Below are positions 1 to 7,981 of a DNA stretch of 64,000 nucleotides, piece by piece. The first letter of the stretch is position 1. Each line of letters opens with the position of its first letter. The notes below the pieces were generated by a model. That model was not told the DNA's origin. It worked only from the letters and a program-made list of their open reading frames with translations, and did no database searches. The DNA lies in the NCBI RefSeq assembly GCF_029168335.1, contig NZ_JARGYC010000022.1, positions 1-64,000 on the forward strand. The letters run 5' to 3'. The translations under genes were made by a program, and so were the position numbers. This DNA comes from Psychromarinibacter sediminicola (GTDB taxonomy: Bacteria > Pseudomonadota > Alphaproteobacteria > Rhodobacterales > Rhodobacteraceae).

Positions 1-25
1 CGAAGAAGCGCGGTGGCCACCAGAC

Positions 26-68
26 AGGCCGCGCGCTGCGCTACGCCAGATGGCTCCGCGCGCGGCCT
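26..68. repeat. 11-bp perfect inverted repeat (hairpin) at left edge
   Basis: Arms 26-36 (AGGCCGCGCGC) and 58-68 are exact reverse complements around a 21-nt loop. No gene could be supported in 1-175; the three forward frames here carry short open stretches only, none recognisable, and this may be the tail of a gene outside the window or an intergenic palindrome. Confidence 0.5.
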
Positions 69-175
69 CCTACACCACCCCGTGGGGCACTACCCCTTGA
101 AGCCATGTTTTGCCGCCCACTGGGGGACAGTCAGCCCACTGCGCCGGATATCTTTCTTGGCCTGAATAAGTGTCT

Positions 176-203
176 TTGACATTTTCCTGGTCGCGTGTAG
201 CTT
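176..203 (+). promoter_or_regulatory. Candidate sigma70 promoter of the XRE gene
   Basis: A perfect TTGACA -35 box sits at 176-181, followed after 16 bp by TAGCTT (198-203), a weak -10. Transcription would start near 210, which would place the TTG codon at 202 upstream of the transcript start. Either the promoter or the assigned start codon must therefore be wrong. Confidence 0.35.
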
Positions 204-783
204 GGCACAGACACGACACAGAATATACACAAGTCAGCACATATCAACACAAGACAGCACACGCGAGGACGGGGTAGGTGCGCGATTGCGCCACCTGCGC
301 GGCGAAAGCACTCAGGCAGAGTTTGCCGAGCGCTTGGGGCTGACGCGTTCGGCATTGGCCAATTACGAGAACGGACGCACGAAACCCAAACCGTCCCTGC
401 TTCGCGAGATTTCTCGGAAGCTGGGGATATCGGAGGATTTTCTTCTTTCTGGTCAGGTGCGTAATGAGTACGAGCTTAACCTTGTTGTTACTGGTCGAGG
501 CATGTTGAACGAAAGCCACACGACCCACGACGAAGAGGCAATTCTCAGGCTCTTGAGGGCCATTCCGCCGAACTACGTTAAAGAGATCGTTGAAAAGCTA
601 TTGGAACTGGTCGAGCTGAAACCCGAGGTTCGAGAGCGTTTGAACGGACCGGGGATCGAGACGGACTTGGCTTTGTTGGCCGAAATCTACCGCAAAGGCG
701 GGGTATTCGATAAGGGCCAGCATCCGCTCGAAGCGGAAGAATGGCTTGAGCGGTATGCAAAGCTCGCGCGCTCAGAGCACTGA
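202..783 (+). CDS. XRE-family transcriptional regulator
   Basis: A 193-residue protein with one Cro/CI-type helix-turn-helix at about residues 27-85: LRHLRGESTQAEFAERLGLT followed by the recognition helix SALANYENGRTKPKPSLLRE. The rest (90-193) is a helical tail with no recognised domain. The start is uncertain: TTG at 202 is the only start codon in frame after the stop at 163-165, there is no clear Shine-Dalgarno sequence, and the only later in-frame alternative, TTG at 286, would cut into the first HTH helix. The gene is less GC-rich than its neighbours and stands alone, convergent with dnaE2. Solitary XRE regulators with such tails are common as chromosomal orphan repressors; the target is not visible. 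Function beyond DNA binding is unknown. Confidence 0.8.
   Translation: MAQTRHRIYTSQHISTQDSTREDGVGARLRHLRGESTQAEFAERLGLTRSALANYENGRTKPKPSLLREISRKLGISEDFLLSGQVRNEYELNLVVTGRGMLNESHTTHDEEAILRLLRAIPPNYVKEIVEKLLELVELKPEVRERLNGPGIETDLALLAEIYRKGGVFDKGQHPLEAEEWLERYAKLARSEH
227..261. repeat. Tandem 15-mer pair, possible operator
   Basis: ACACAAGTCAGCACA (227-241) is repeated as ACACAAGACAGCACA (247-261) with one mismatch and exactly 20 bp offset, two helical turns. It lies at the very start of the XRE reading frame, just after the candidate promoter, the place expected for an autoregulatory operator. Confidence 0.45.
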
Positions 784-985
784 CCTACGCCTTACCAATA
801 GCTTTACTGGCAAGCTTCAACACACGGAAAATCAATAACTTATCATGCCGCACTGTCCTGCGGGATTGGGGCAATATTGGCTGCCTTCATTTCCGTCGGC
901 AATTCAACGCCTTACGCGACACTCACGGCACGGTCGCGAACATTCCAAAGGTATCACTCAGGGAAAATCCAAAAGTCGCGCGTCA

Positions 986-1157
986 GCGGGGATATTTCGG
1001 ACCAGAAGAAGTTCAGGGTCGGGCCCCCCGTTCCGGTCTTGGGAACAGGGGGCCTTCTCCTGGTGCGGTCATCGGCGTCCCCGCCTGTACCGCGGGTCCA
1101 ATCATGACGTCGCAGGATTAAGAGTTCGTTACTTCTTCTGGTTCAAAATATCCCCGC
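986..1157. repeat. 172-bp composite palindromic element (copy 1)
   Basis: Arms 986-1011 and 1132-1157 are inverted repeats matching at 24 of 26 positions, each carrying the core CCAGAAGAAG. Between them is a second strong hairpin, roughly 1022-1054, with arms of the type GGCCCCC...GGGGGCC. A shorter relative with the same core lies at 4258-4320, on the other side of dnaE2. The 422-bp interval 784-1205 holds this element and no credible gene. It could be a MITE/REP-like element or a bidirectional terminator between the convergent XRE and dnaE2 genes. Confidence 0.7.
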
Positions 1158-1205
1158 CGGAGGCATGAAAGTTTCCGGCGCGACGGATCGGCCACGCGCG
1201 CCGCT

Positions 1206-4181
1206 TCAGACGAAGTGCCGCACGTCGCGGGGGTGTCGATGCAGCGCGGGCGGTGCGGCGGTGTTGGCGACGGGGCGTGGCACCGGCGCCGGCCGGTCGG
1301 GCGTCAGCCGGGGGCGCAGCAGCGCCAGCGGGTGGGCGCGCAGCGTCAGGCGCAGCGAGACGTAGTCCTCCACCACCTCCTCGCCCAGGGTCATCGGCTT
1401 CAGCGTCACCTCCGGCTCGCGCAGCCCTTCGCCGTCGAGATCGCCCTGGAACAGTGGTAGCTCGCCACCGTCGGGCAGCGCCCTGGCGGCCCAGAGCGCC
1501 TGGCGCCGGGTCAGCCCCAGCCCGGCGAAGACATCCGCCGTGGCCAGCACCTGCAGCAGCTTCGACGACAGCCCGGCGCGGCGCCACACGTCCTCGACCG
1601 CGTGGTAGCCGTTCAGCCGGGCGGCGGTGATCCACTGTGCCTCTTCCTCGGACAGCCCGCGCACCTGGCGGAAGCCCAGCCGCAGGGCCAGCCCGCCCTC
1701 GTCGTCGGGTTCCATCGTGTTGTCCCAGGCGCTCGCGTTGATGTCGACGGGGCGCACCTCGACTCCGTGCTCGCGGGCGTCGCGGAGGATCTGCGCCGGG
1801 GCGTAGAAGCCCATCGGCTGGGCGTTCAGCAGGGCGCAGGCGAAGATGCCCGGGTGGTGGTATTTCAGCCAGGCCGAGGCATAGACGAGCTGCGCGAAGC
1901 TGGCCGCGTGGCTTTCGGGGAAGCCGTAGGAGCCGAAGCCCTCGATCTGGGAAAAGCAGCGTTCGGCGAAGTCGGCCTCGTAGCCGTTCTGCGCCATGCC
2001 CGACAGGAACCGGCCGCGGAACTCGCTGACCGAGCCGTGTTTCTTGAAGGTGGCGAGCGACCGGCGCAGGCGGTCGGCCTCGTCCGGGGTGAAGCCGGCG
2101 CCGGTGATCGCGATCTGCATCGCTTGTTCCTGGAACAGCGGCACGCCGAGGGTCTTGCCCAGCACCGCGCCCAGCGCGTCCGAGGGAAACGTCACCTCTT
2201 CCTCGCCGTTGCGCCGGCGCAGGTAGGGGTGGACCATGTCGCCCTGGATCGGGCCGGGGCGGATGATCGCCACCTCGATGACGAGGTCGTAGAAAGATCG
2301 CGGCCGCATCCGGGGCAGGAAGTTCATCTGCGCCCGGCTTTCCACCTGGAACACGCCGAGCGAATCCGCGTCGCAGAGCATGTCGTAGACCGCCGGATCT
2401 TCGGGCGGCAGGCTGGCGAGGTCATAGGCCACGTTGTGGTGCTCCCGGATCAATCCGAAGGCCCTGCGGATGCAGGTCAGCATCCCCAGCGCCAGCACGT
2501 CGACCTTCAGGATCCCCAGCGCGTCGATGTCGTCCTTGTCCCAGGGGATGACGGTGCGGTCCTCCATCGTCGCGTTCTCCACCGGGACCAGCTCGTCCAG
2601 CCGCCCCTCGGTGATGATGAAGCCGCCCACGTGCTGGCTGAGGTGCCGGGGGAAGCCGATGATCTCGTAGATCAGCGCCATGGTCTGGATCAGCCGCGGG
2701 TCGTCGGGGTCGAGCCCGAGCTCGCGGAAGCGGCGGTCCTCGACGGCGTCGGCCGAGAAGAAGCCCCAGAGCTGCGACGACAGCGCGCTGATCGTGTCCT
2801 CGGTCAGCCCCATGGCGCGGCCGACCTCGCGGATCGCGCGCTTGCCGCGATAGTGGATGACCGTGGCACACAGCCCGGCGCGGTGGCGGCCGTAGCGCTC
2901 GTAGATGTGCTGGATCACCTCCTCGCGGCGCGCGTGCTCGAAATCCACGTCGATGTCGGGGGGCTCGTTACGGGCCTCGGAGACGAAGCGCTCGAAGACC
3001 ATGGTGCCGATCTCGGGCGAGACGCTGGTCACGCCCAGGCAGTAGCAGACCACCGAGTTCGCCGCCGAGCCGCGGCCCTGGCACAGGATGCCGCGCTCGC
3101 GGGCGAAGGTGACCACGTCGTTCACGGTCAGGAAATAGGGCTCGTAGTTCAGCCTGGCGATCAGCTGCAGCTCGTGCTCCAGCATCGTGCGCACCTTCTC
3201 GGGGGCGCCGGAGGGGTAGCGCCAGTGCAGCCCCGCGTAGGCCAGGCGCGACAGGCGGTCGGCGGGTGCCTCGCCCTCGGCGATCTCGGCGGGGTACTCG
3301 TAGCGCAGCTGGTCCAGGTCGAAGGCGCAGCGCGCGGCGATCTCGGCGCTGCGGCGGACGGCGTCCTCGTGGCCCTCGAAAAGGCGCAGCATCTCGGACT
3401 CGGACCGCAGCCGCTGTTCGGCATTGGCCAGCGCGGCGCGGCCGAGGTCGTCGACCCGCACGCCCGCGCGGATCGCGGTCAGAACGTCGGTCAGCTTGCG
3501 CCGCGCCCCGTGATGCATGACCGGGGCGGCAGAGGCGACGGTGGGGATCCGCAGGGCCTCGGCCAGCGCGGCGAGACGGTCGAACCGCTCTTCGTCCTGC
3601 CCGTCGTAGCGAGGATAGATCAGCAGCGAGACCTGCCCGGGGAAGCGGCGCGACAGCCGGTCCGCCTGTGGCCGCCACGCGCCCGCGCCGCCCGTCTCCG
3701 CCTGCGCCTCTGGGGACGGGTGGAGGAGCAGTTCCTGCCCGTCCCCCCAGGCCATCAGGTCGTCCAGGGTCAGCCGGCAGTGCCCCTTCTCGGCCCGGAG
3801 CCGCCCGGCGGAGATCAGGCGGCAGAGCCGGCCCCAGGCGGCGCGGTCGCGGGGCAGGACGGTGACAGTGAACTCGTCCTCCAGCACGATCCGCGCGGCG
3901 GGGATCAGGCGGGGGACGGTCAGCACCGGTGCCGCCGGCGGCGGCGGGATATGCGCGGGGCGCGGGGGGCCGATCGGCTCTGCCTCCTGCCGCAGGCGGA
4001 CCGCGCGGGCGATCTCCTTCATCTGGGTATGGGCGCGGACGATCCCGGCGACCGAGTTCTCGTCGGCGACGGCCACCGCCTCGACCCCCAGGATCGCCGC
4101 GCGCGCCATGTATTCCTCGGGATGCGAGCCGCCCGTGAGGAAGGTGAAGTTCGAGGTGGCGTTCAGTTCGGCGAAGGGCAT
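1206..4181 (-). CDS. dnaE2: Error-prone DNA polymerase DnaE2 (ImuC)
   Basis: C-family DNA polymerase alpha subunit of the damage-inducible translesion type, 991 residues from the chosen start. An N-terminal PHP domain opens with FAELNATSNFTFL, the usual DnaE2 beginning. The palm carries GRGSAANS (about 369-376) and the catalytic PDIDVDF motif (Asp at about 409, 411 and 413). The C-terminus ends in HPRDVRHFV, the short OB-fold tail typical of DnaE2, so the gene looks complete though somewhat shorter than many relatives. ATG at 4181 is preferred over an upstream start at 4238 because homologues start here and because the 57 bp between contain a LexA-like site. In most alphaproteobacteria imuA and imuB precede this gene; here neither is adjacent, the gene is alone and flanked by palindromic repeats. 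Confidence 0.93.
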   Translation of the reverse strand: MPFAELNATSNFTFLTGGSHPEEYMARAAILGVEAVAVADENSVAGIVRAHTQMKEIARAVRLRQEAEPIGPPRPAHIPPPPAAPVLTVPRLIPAARIVLEDEFTVTVLPRDRAAWGRLCRLISAGRLRAEKGHCRLTLDDLMAWGDGQELLLHPSPEAQAETGGAGAWRPQADRLSRRFPGQVSLLIYPRYDGQDEERFDRLAALAEALRIPTVASAAPVMHHGARRKLTDVLTAIRAGVRVDDLGRAALANAEQRLRSESEMLRLFEGHEDAVRRSAEIAARCAFDLDQLRYEYPAEIAEGEAPADRLSRLAYAGLHWRYPSGAPEKVRTMLEHELQLIARLNYEPYFLTVNDVVTFARERGILCQGRGSAANSVVCYCLGVTSVSPEIGTMVFERFVSEARNEPPDIDVDFEHARREEVIQHIYERYGRHRAGLCATVIHYRGKRAIREVGRAMGLTEDTISALSSQLWGFFSADAVEDRRFRELGLDPDDPRLIQTMALIYEIIGFPRHLSQHVGGFIITEGRLDELVPVENATMEDRTVIPWDKDDIDALGILKVDVLALGMLTCIRRAFGLIREHHNVAYDLASLPPEDPAVYDMLCDADSLGVFQVESRAQMNFLPRMRPRSFYDLVIEVAIIRPGPIQGDMVHPYLRRRNGEEEVTFPSDALGAVLGKTLGVPLFQEQAMQIAITGAGFTPDEADRLRRSLATFKKHGSVSEFRGRFLSGMAQNGYEADFAERCFSQIEGFGSYGFPESHAASFAQLVYASAWLKYHHPGIFACALLNAQPMGFYAPAQILRDAREHGVEVRPVDINASAWDNTMEPDDEGGLALRLGFRQVRGLSEEEAQWITAARLNGYHAVEDVWRRAGLSSKLLQVLATADVFAGLGLTRRQALWAARALPDGGELPLFQGDLDGEGLREPEVTLKPMTLGEEVVEDYVSLRLTLRAHPLALLRPRLTPDRPAPVPRPVANTAAPPALHRHPRDVRHFV

Positions 4182-4193
4182 GCCCGGCAGTAT

Positions 4194-4208
4194 ATTCCCG
4201 TTTTGTTC
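4194..4208. promoter_or_regulatory. Candidate LexA (SOS) box of dnaE2
   Basis: ATTC (4194-4197), seven bases, then GTTC (4205-4208), one base away from the alphaproteobacterial SOS box GTTC-N7-GTTC. It ends 13 bp upstream of the dnaE2 start at 4181, where a repressor would block transcription. This is the known regulation of dnaE2 in the group, so the match is credible. Confidence 0.65.
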
Positions 4209-4257
4209 CAGTGTGGAGTCGTCCTTGCCGGCGAGCATGATTGGATGGGCCGGAAAG

Positions 4258-4320
4258 GCGTATTTCGAACGAGAAGAAGCCTGGTGCGCGACAGGGGGCT
4301 TCTTCTCGTTTCAAATACGC
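4258..4320. repeat. Palindromic element (copy 2), possible terminator hairpin
   Basis: Arms 4258-4281 and 4297-4320 match at 22 of 24 positions around a 15-nt loop and share the core TATTTCGNACNAGAAGAAG with the element at 986-1157. It lies between dnaE2 and the small secreted-protein gene, and could terminate the rppH operon. There is no run of T on either side. Confidence 0.7.
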
Positions 4321-4355
4321 AAAATCCGACGGTCCGGCCGGGGGTGGCGGCGGGG

Positions 4356-4832
4356 TCAGCTCGCGGTGCAGCCCATCGCGAAGCAGTCCTTGATCGCGTC
4401 GATCTGCTCGGTCGTCGGATCGGTGAAGAAGTCGGGGTAGCAGGGCCCGACCTCCAGCAGCGGATCGGCGCCGGCATCGACGCGCAGGAAGGTCATCACC
4501 TGCCGGCCGGTGGGCACGCTGGCGCACCAGGCGGAGACGCAGTGCTCGACCACGCGGACGGTGCGGTTGACGGGCTCGGCGGGGCCGTCGCGGTTCAGGG
4601 TGTGGCCGGTGAAGGTCATGTCGTAGACCCGGTCCTCGGGCCGGGTGTTCGAGGGATCCTCCGGGCGCGGGCCGGGGCCGCCGGAGAATTGGCCGAGGAC
4701 GATCACGTAGACCTCGGTGGCGGCGTTGGCGCGGGCGAAGGCGTCGACCGGGTCGGGCCGCATGCAGGACAGGGCGGCGGCCTGGGTGGCGGTGAGGCAG
4801 AGGGCGGCGAGGGCGGCAGTCAGGCGGCGCAT
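4356..4832 (-). CDS. Secreted Cys-rich protein of unknown function
   Basis: A 158-residue protein beginning with a Sec signal peptide ([20 protein letters not shown]), cleaved probably near residue 20. The mature part has six cysteines (SCMRPDP near its start, EHCVSAWCASV, GPCYPDFF, DCFAMGCTAS at the end), consistent with disulfide bonds in the periplasm. No known fold is recognised. Its ATG overlaps the rppH stop codon by one base (TGATG), so it is translationally coupled to rppH and probably in the same transcript. The reading frame stays open far upstream, but the signal peptide fixes the start. The function is unknown; the pairing with rppH appears incidental. Confidence 0.75.
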   Translation of the reverse strand: MRRLTAALAALCLTATQAAALSCMRPDPVDAFARANAATEVYVIVLGQFSGGPGPRPEDPSNTRPEDRVYDMTFTGHTLNRDGPAEPVNRTVRVVEHCVSAWCASVPTGRQVMTFLRVDAGADPLLEVGPCYPDFFTDPTTEQIDAIKDCFAMGCTAS

Positions 4833-5311
4833 CAGAGTTTCTCCCGGAAGCTGTCGATGACCTGGGTATAGACCGCTTGCTTGAACGGGACGATGGCGGC
4901 CACCAGGTCGTCGGGCGCCATCCATTGCCAGCGCGAGAATTCGGGGTGCTCGGCTTCGAGGTCGATCTGGTCGTCGCGGCCGAGGTAGCGCAGCAGGAAC
5001 CAGCGCTGCTGCTGGCCCCGGTAGCGGCCCTTCCAGACCCGGCCCAGCAGGTGGGGCGGCAGGTCGTAGGTGATCCACTCGGCGGTCTCGGCCTCGCAGT
5101 CGACGAGGTCGGCCGTCACGCCCGTCTCCTCGCGAAGCTCGCGGAGGGCGGTCGTGCGGGGGGCCTCGCCCTCGTCGATGCCGCCCTGGGGCATCTGCCA
5201 GGCGCCGGGGGTATCGATCCGTTCGCCGGCGAAGATCAGGCCCGCGGGGTTGGCGAGGACGACGCCGACGCAGGGGCGGTAGGGCAGGCGGGCGGCGTCT
5301 TCGGGGGTCAT
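4832..5311 (-). CDS. rppH: RNA pyrophosphohydrolase RppH (Nudix)
   Basis: A 159-residue Nudix hydrolase. The Nudix box is complete: [18 protein letters not shown] (about residues 43-65), giving the GX5EX7REUXEEXGU pattern that binds Mg2+. The N-terminus [11 protein letters not shown] and the [11 protein letters not shown] segment are typical of RppH rather than other Nudix enzymes. RppH removes pyrophosphate from the 5' end of mRNA and so starts RNase E-dependent decay; it acts in the cytoplasm. Length is normal for the family. It is the first gene of a two-gene unit with the secreted protein. In related genomes it lies close to ctpA, envC and gpmI, as here (about 3 kb away). Confidence 0.9.
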   Translation of the reverse strand: MTPEDAARLPYRPCVGVVLANPAGLIFAGERIDTPGAWQMPQGGIDEGEAPRTTALRELREETGVTADLVDCEAETAEWITYDLPPHLLGRVWKGRYRGQQQRWFLLRYLGRDDQIDLEAEHPEFSRWQWMAPDDLVAAIVPFKQAVYTQVIDSFREKL

Positions 5312-5380
5312 GGGGTCCTCGTGGCCGATTCAGGGGGCAGGGTAGGGCGTTCGGAGCGGAAGGGAAAGCGGGAAGCGGGG

Positions 5381-5435
5381 GTGTCCAAGGTTGGACGCTA
5401 TGTCAAGTCATTGATATATATACCGATAGCGGTAA
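5381..5435. promoter_or_regulatory. Shared regulatory element, copy A (GTGTCC palindrome plus ATATATATAC)
   Basis: GTGTCCAAGGTTGGACG (5381-5397) contains the inverted repeat GTCCAA/TTGGAC; 15 bp later comes GATATATATACCGATA (5412-5427). The same arrangement recurs at 51389-51443. It lies in the 232-bp gap between the divergent rppH and MFS genes, about 110 bp upstream of the MFS start, so it may be its promoter and operator. Confidence 0.55.
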
Positions 5436-5543
5436 CGGACATGGTCGCGTCCGTGCCTCCACGCCTCGGCGGCCTCTTGCACGCCGGGCGCGGCGGCCGG
5501 GGCCGGCCCGGTCGGGAACCTGCGGCGCCGGGCCTGCATTGCC

Positions 5544-6749
5544 ATGGTAACGGAGGGCCGCGCCATTACCTATTTCCAGAGCCTGTCCGCGGCGGGATTC
5601 GCCGCAACCGCGATCAGCTACGGCCCCGGCCGGATGGGGTTCGGCCTGTTCGTGCCCGAGTTCCGCTCGGCCTTTTCGATGTCCACCACGGCCGTCGGCT
5701 TCGTGTCGAGCCTTGGCTTCGTGGGGTTCTTCCTCGCCCTCCTGGCGGCGCAGCGCCTGCTCGTCCGGCGCGGGCCGGAATGCCCCGTCCTGGCCGGGCT
5801 CGCCGCGGCGACGGCCGGTATGGGCCTCGTGGCGATTGCCCCGAACGCGGCCGTACTGGCGCTCGGCGTCTTCCTGGCCGCGTCGAGCGCGGGCTTTGCC
5901 TGGACGCCGTTCAACGACGCCGTGCACCGCAAGATCCGCGACGCCGACCGGCCGGCGGCGCTGTCGGAGATCAGCACGGGAACCACCGTCGGGGTCGCGG
6001 CGGCGGGGCTCGCGGCGCTGGCGATGGTCCTGCTCGGCCTGTCGTGGCGGGTGTGCTGGGGCGTCTTCGCCGCGGCGAGCGGGATCGCCCTGCTGGCCAA
6101 CTGGGCCGCCCTGCGCCCGGTCGAGCGGTCGCCCGAGGGCACGCCGCGCCGGGCCTGGCGGGCGCTGATCCATGTCGCGGCGATCCCGCTGGTCGTCGTC
6201 GCCTTCGTCTATGGCACCACCTCGGCGATCTACATCTCCTTCGCCGCGGACCGGATGGTGGAGCGCGGCGGCGTTCCCGGCATCGCCACGGCGGCCACGC
6301 CCGCGCTCGTCTTCATCCTCTATGGCGTCTTCGGCCTGTCGGGGCTGATGACCGGGCGCGCGAAGGAGGCCCTGGGGCTGCCCTGGTTGCTGCGCCTGCT
6401 GATGCTGGCCGGTGCGGTCTCGGCGGCACTGGTGGCCGTTCTGCCCGGGCACTGGGCCGGGCTGGTGCCGTCGGCCGGGCTTCAGGGCGTGCATGTGATG
6501 ATGACGAGCGCGGTGCTCGCCTTCTGGTCGGAGCGGCTGTTCCCGACGCTGCCCGCGCTGAGCTTCACCGCGGCGCTGCTGGCCACCGCGGCGGGGAGCG
6601 TGATCGGCCCGGCCGTGGCCGGCATGGCGTCGGACGCGGTCGGGGCGCGGGCGATGTTCCTGGGCACGGCGCTGCTGCCGGCGGCAACGGCGCTGCTCCT
6701 GCGCGGCCGGCATGCGCAGGAGCGGCCGGCGCGCACAGCCGCTGCGTGA
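5544..6749 (+). CDS. MFS transporter
   Basis: A 401-residue membrane protein with about twelve hydrophobic segments, the usual MFS size. The second segment region (LGFVGFFLALLAAQRLLVRRG) has the basic cytoplasmic loop expected between helices 2 and 3 of MFS carriers, and the protein ends in a short basic tail. The general look (FSMSTTAVGFVSSLGFVGFF near the start) is close to YbfB/YjiJ-like MFS proteins of unknown substrate. Export of a small molecule is a guess. ATG at 5544 has no good ribosome binding site. It is transcribed divergently from rppH, with the shared GTGTCC element in between, suggesting its own repressor-controlled promoter. Confidence 0.8.
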   Translation: MVTEGRAITYFQSLSAAGFAATAISYGPGRMGFGLFVPEFRSAFSMSTTAVGFVSSLGFVGFFLALLAAQRLLVRRGPECPVLAGLAAATAGMGLVAIAPNAAVLALGVFLAASSAGFAWTPFNDAVHRKIRDADRPAALSEISTGTTVGVAAAGLAALAMVLLGLSWRVCWGVFAAASGIALLANWAALRPVERSPEGTPRRAWRALIHVAAIPLVVVAFVYGTTSAIYISFAADRMVERGGVPGIATAATPALVFILYGVFGLSGLMTGRAKEALGLPWLLRLLMLAGAVSAALVAVLPGHWAGLVPSAGLQGVHVMMTSAVLAFWSERLFPTLPALSFTAALLATAAGSVIGPAVAGMASDAVGARAMFLGTALLPAATALLLRGRHAQERPARTAAA

Positions 6750-6800
6750 CGGATGGCGTCGCACAGCGATGGCACCGGGCCGGGACCGGCCGGAGTCGCC

Positions 6801-7361
6801 TTAGCGCCCGGCGGCGCGCGGGGCGGTCGGGTCCGGCGCGGACGGGAGGCCGACAAGGGGCGTGTCGAGGAGATCCTCGATGAAGAGGCTGACGAATTGC
6901 GACCGGTTGGTGACGCCGGCCTTGCCGTAGACACGGGCGAGCTGGGCGCGGACGGTGCCGGGCGCGGCCCCGCGCAGCGCGGCGATTTCGGCCATGTCGA
7001 AGCCCTTCAGCGCGAACAGCGCGACCTCGGCCTCGGCCGGCGTGAGGCTCCAGCCCGCGAACCGCTCCTCGATCAGCGCGCCGAAGGCGCCGGAGGCCGC
7101 GGCCACGGCCTGTTCGGACCGGCGCATCGCCTCGATGGCGCGGCGCATTTCGAGGCCGCAGAAGAACGTGCCGACAATCAGCGCCACCGCGACGGCCGCC
7201 TCGAAGAGCGTATGCGGCACCAGTCCGGTCAGCCGCAGGTCGGCGACCACGTCGCCCACGAAGAACACCGCGCAGAGCGCCTGCAGGATCACCAGCGCGG
7301 CGAGCAGGTTGACCCGCATCCGCCCGCCGCGCCGCGCTCCGCCGGCCGCCGGCGCCGTCAT
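6801..7361 (-). CDS. Membrane-anchored LuxR-type regulator
   Basis: A 186-residue protein with two N-terminal membrane helices (about 16-40 and 52-75) and a C-terminal LuxR/GerE DNA-binding domain (about 110-165: LTPAEAEVALFALKGFDMAE, then AALRGAAPGTVRAQLARVYG, then KAGVTNRSQFVSLFIED). There is no receiver domain, so the signal is probably sensed at or in the membrane. ATG at 7361 overlaps the cytochrome b561 stop codon in ATGA; the long upstream extension in the same frame is an artefact. It is the last gene of the PepSY / cytochrome b561 / LuxR operon and might sense the state of that redox pair. The target genes are not known. Confidence 0.75.
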   Translation of the reverse strand: MTAPAAGGARRGGRMRVNLLAALVILQALCAVFFVGDVVADLRLTGLVPHTLFEAAVAVALIVGTFFCGLEMRRAIEAMRRSEQAVAAASGAFGALIEERFAGWSLTPAEAEVALFALKGFDMAEIAALRGAAPGTVRAQLARVYGKAGVTNRSQFVSLFIEDLLDTPLVGLPSAPDPTAPRAAGR

Positions 7362-7981
7362 CGCCGCCCCGGACCGATCATGCCGCGCACCAGGTTGCGG
7401 CCGCCGCGCCGCGATTCGAACGCCACGCCGGCGAGGTGCAGGGCGGCCAGCACCAAAAGGAGGTTGCCGCCGAATTCGTGGATCTCCTCCAGCACGTCTT
7501 CTCCTTCTTCGTCTTCCCCGTCCTCTTCGTGTTCTTCCGCCCCTTGGGCCTCGTCCCCGGTCTCGGGCTCGACATAGCCGTATGTGCGGCCCTCGGGGAA
7601 CGGGTCGGATTCCATGGCAAGGCCCGTCACGCCCATCACGATCAGCGTGGCCCACATCGCATAGGCCATCAGCGCGCCCAGCGGGTTGTGCGACCGGTGC
7701 TCTTCATGCCGGCCCGCGCGGATGTCGGCAATGTGGGACCATGCCGCACGCAGTGAGGGCGGGAAGGCCGTGAACCGGGCCTCCTCGGGCCCGACGAGGC
7801 CCCAGAGCAGCCGCAGGCCCAGCATCGCGATCATCGCGTAGCCGATCCAGATGTGGAGTTGTGCGCCGCCCTCGACGATCAGCCCGTTCAGGACGACCGC
7901 GAACGCGATCGTCCAGTGCGTGAGCCGGACGAGCGGGTCCCAGACCCGCCCGCCCTGTGCCCGGGCCGTGTCGGCCGTCAT
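7358..7981 (-). CDS. Cytochrome b561 family protein
   Basis: A 207-residue integral membrane protein of the Ni-hydrogenase-type cytochrome b / b561 family. It opens with WDPLVRLTHWTIAFAVVLNG, whose histidine is a likely haem ligand, and has four membrane segments with further histidines (LHIWIGYAM, ALHLAGVAF). An unusual acidic insert of about 30 residues, rich in Glu and Asp (about 145-170), lies before the last helix. These proteins pass electrons from the membrane to a periplasmic partner. Its start overlaps the PepSY stop by one base and its stop overlaps the LuxR start by four bases, so the three are one coupled operon. The acidic loop could bind a metal or a cationic partner; this is a guess. 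Confidence 0.85.
   Translation of the reverse strand: MTADTARAQGGRVWDPLVRLTHWTIAFAVVLNGLIVEGGAQLHIWIGYAMIAMLGLRLLWGLVGPEEARFTAFPPSLRAAWSHIADIRAGRHEEHRSHNPLGALMAYAMWATLIVMGVTGLAMESDPFPEGRTYGYVEPETGDEAQGAEEHEEDGEDEEGEDVLEEIHEFGGNLLLVLAALHLAGVAFESRRGGRNLVRGMIGPGRR

Noticed and set aside
845-1168. A 107-codon plus-strand frame between the XRE gene and dnaE2.
   Set aside because: It runs through both arms of the palindromic element, has no binding site or recognised domain, and shows no coding character.
4182-4238. A longer start of dnaE2 at 4238.
   Set aside because: The extra 19 residues are not found in the family and the DNA carries a LexA-like site, so translation should start at 4181.
1602-4871. 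A very long open frame antisense to dnaE2 (over 1000 codons).
   Set aside because: It is the high-GC mirror of dnaE2, has no domain, and its codons are those expected from the third-position bias of the real gene.
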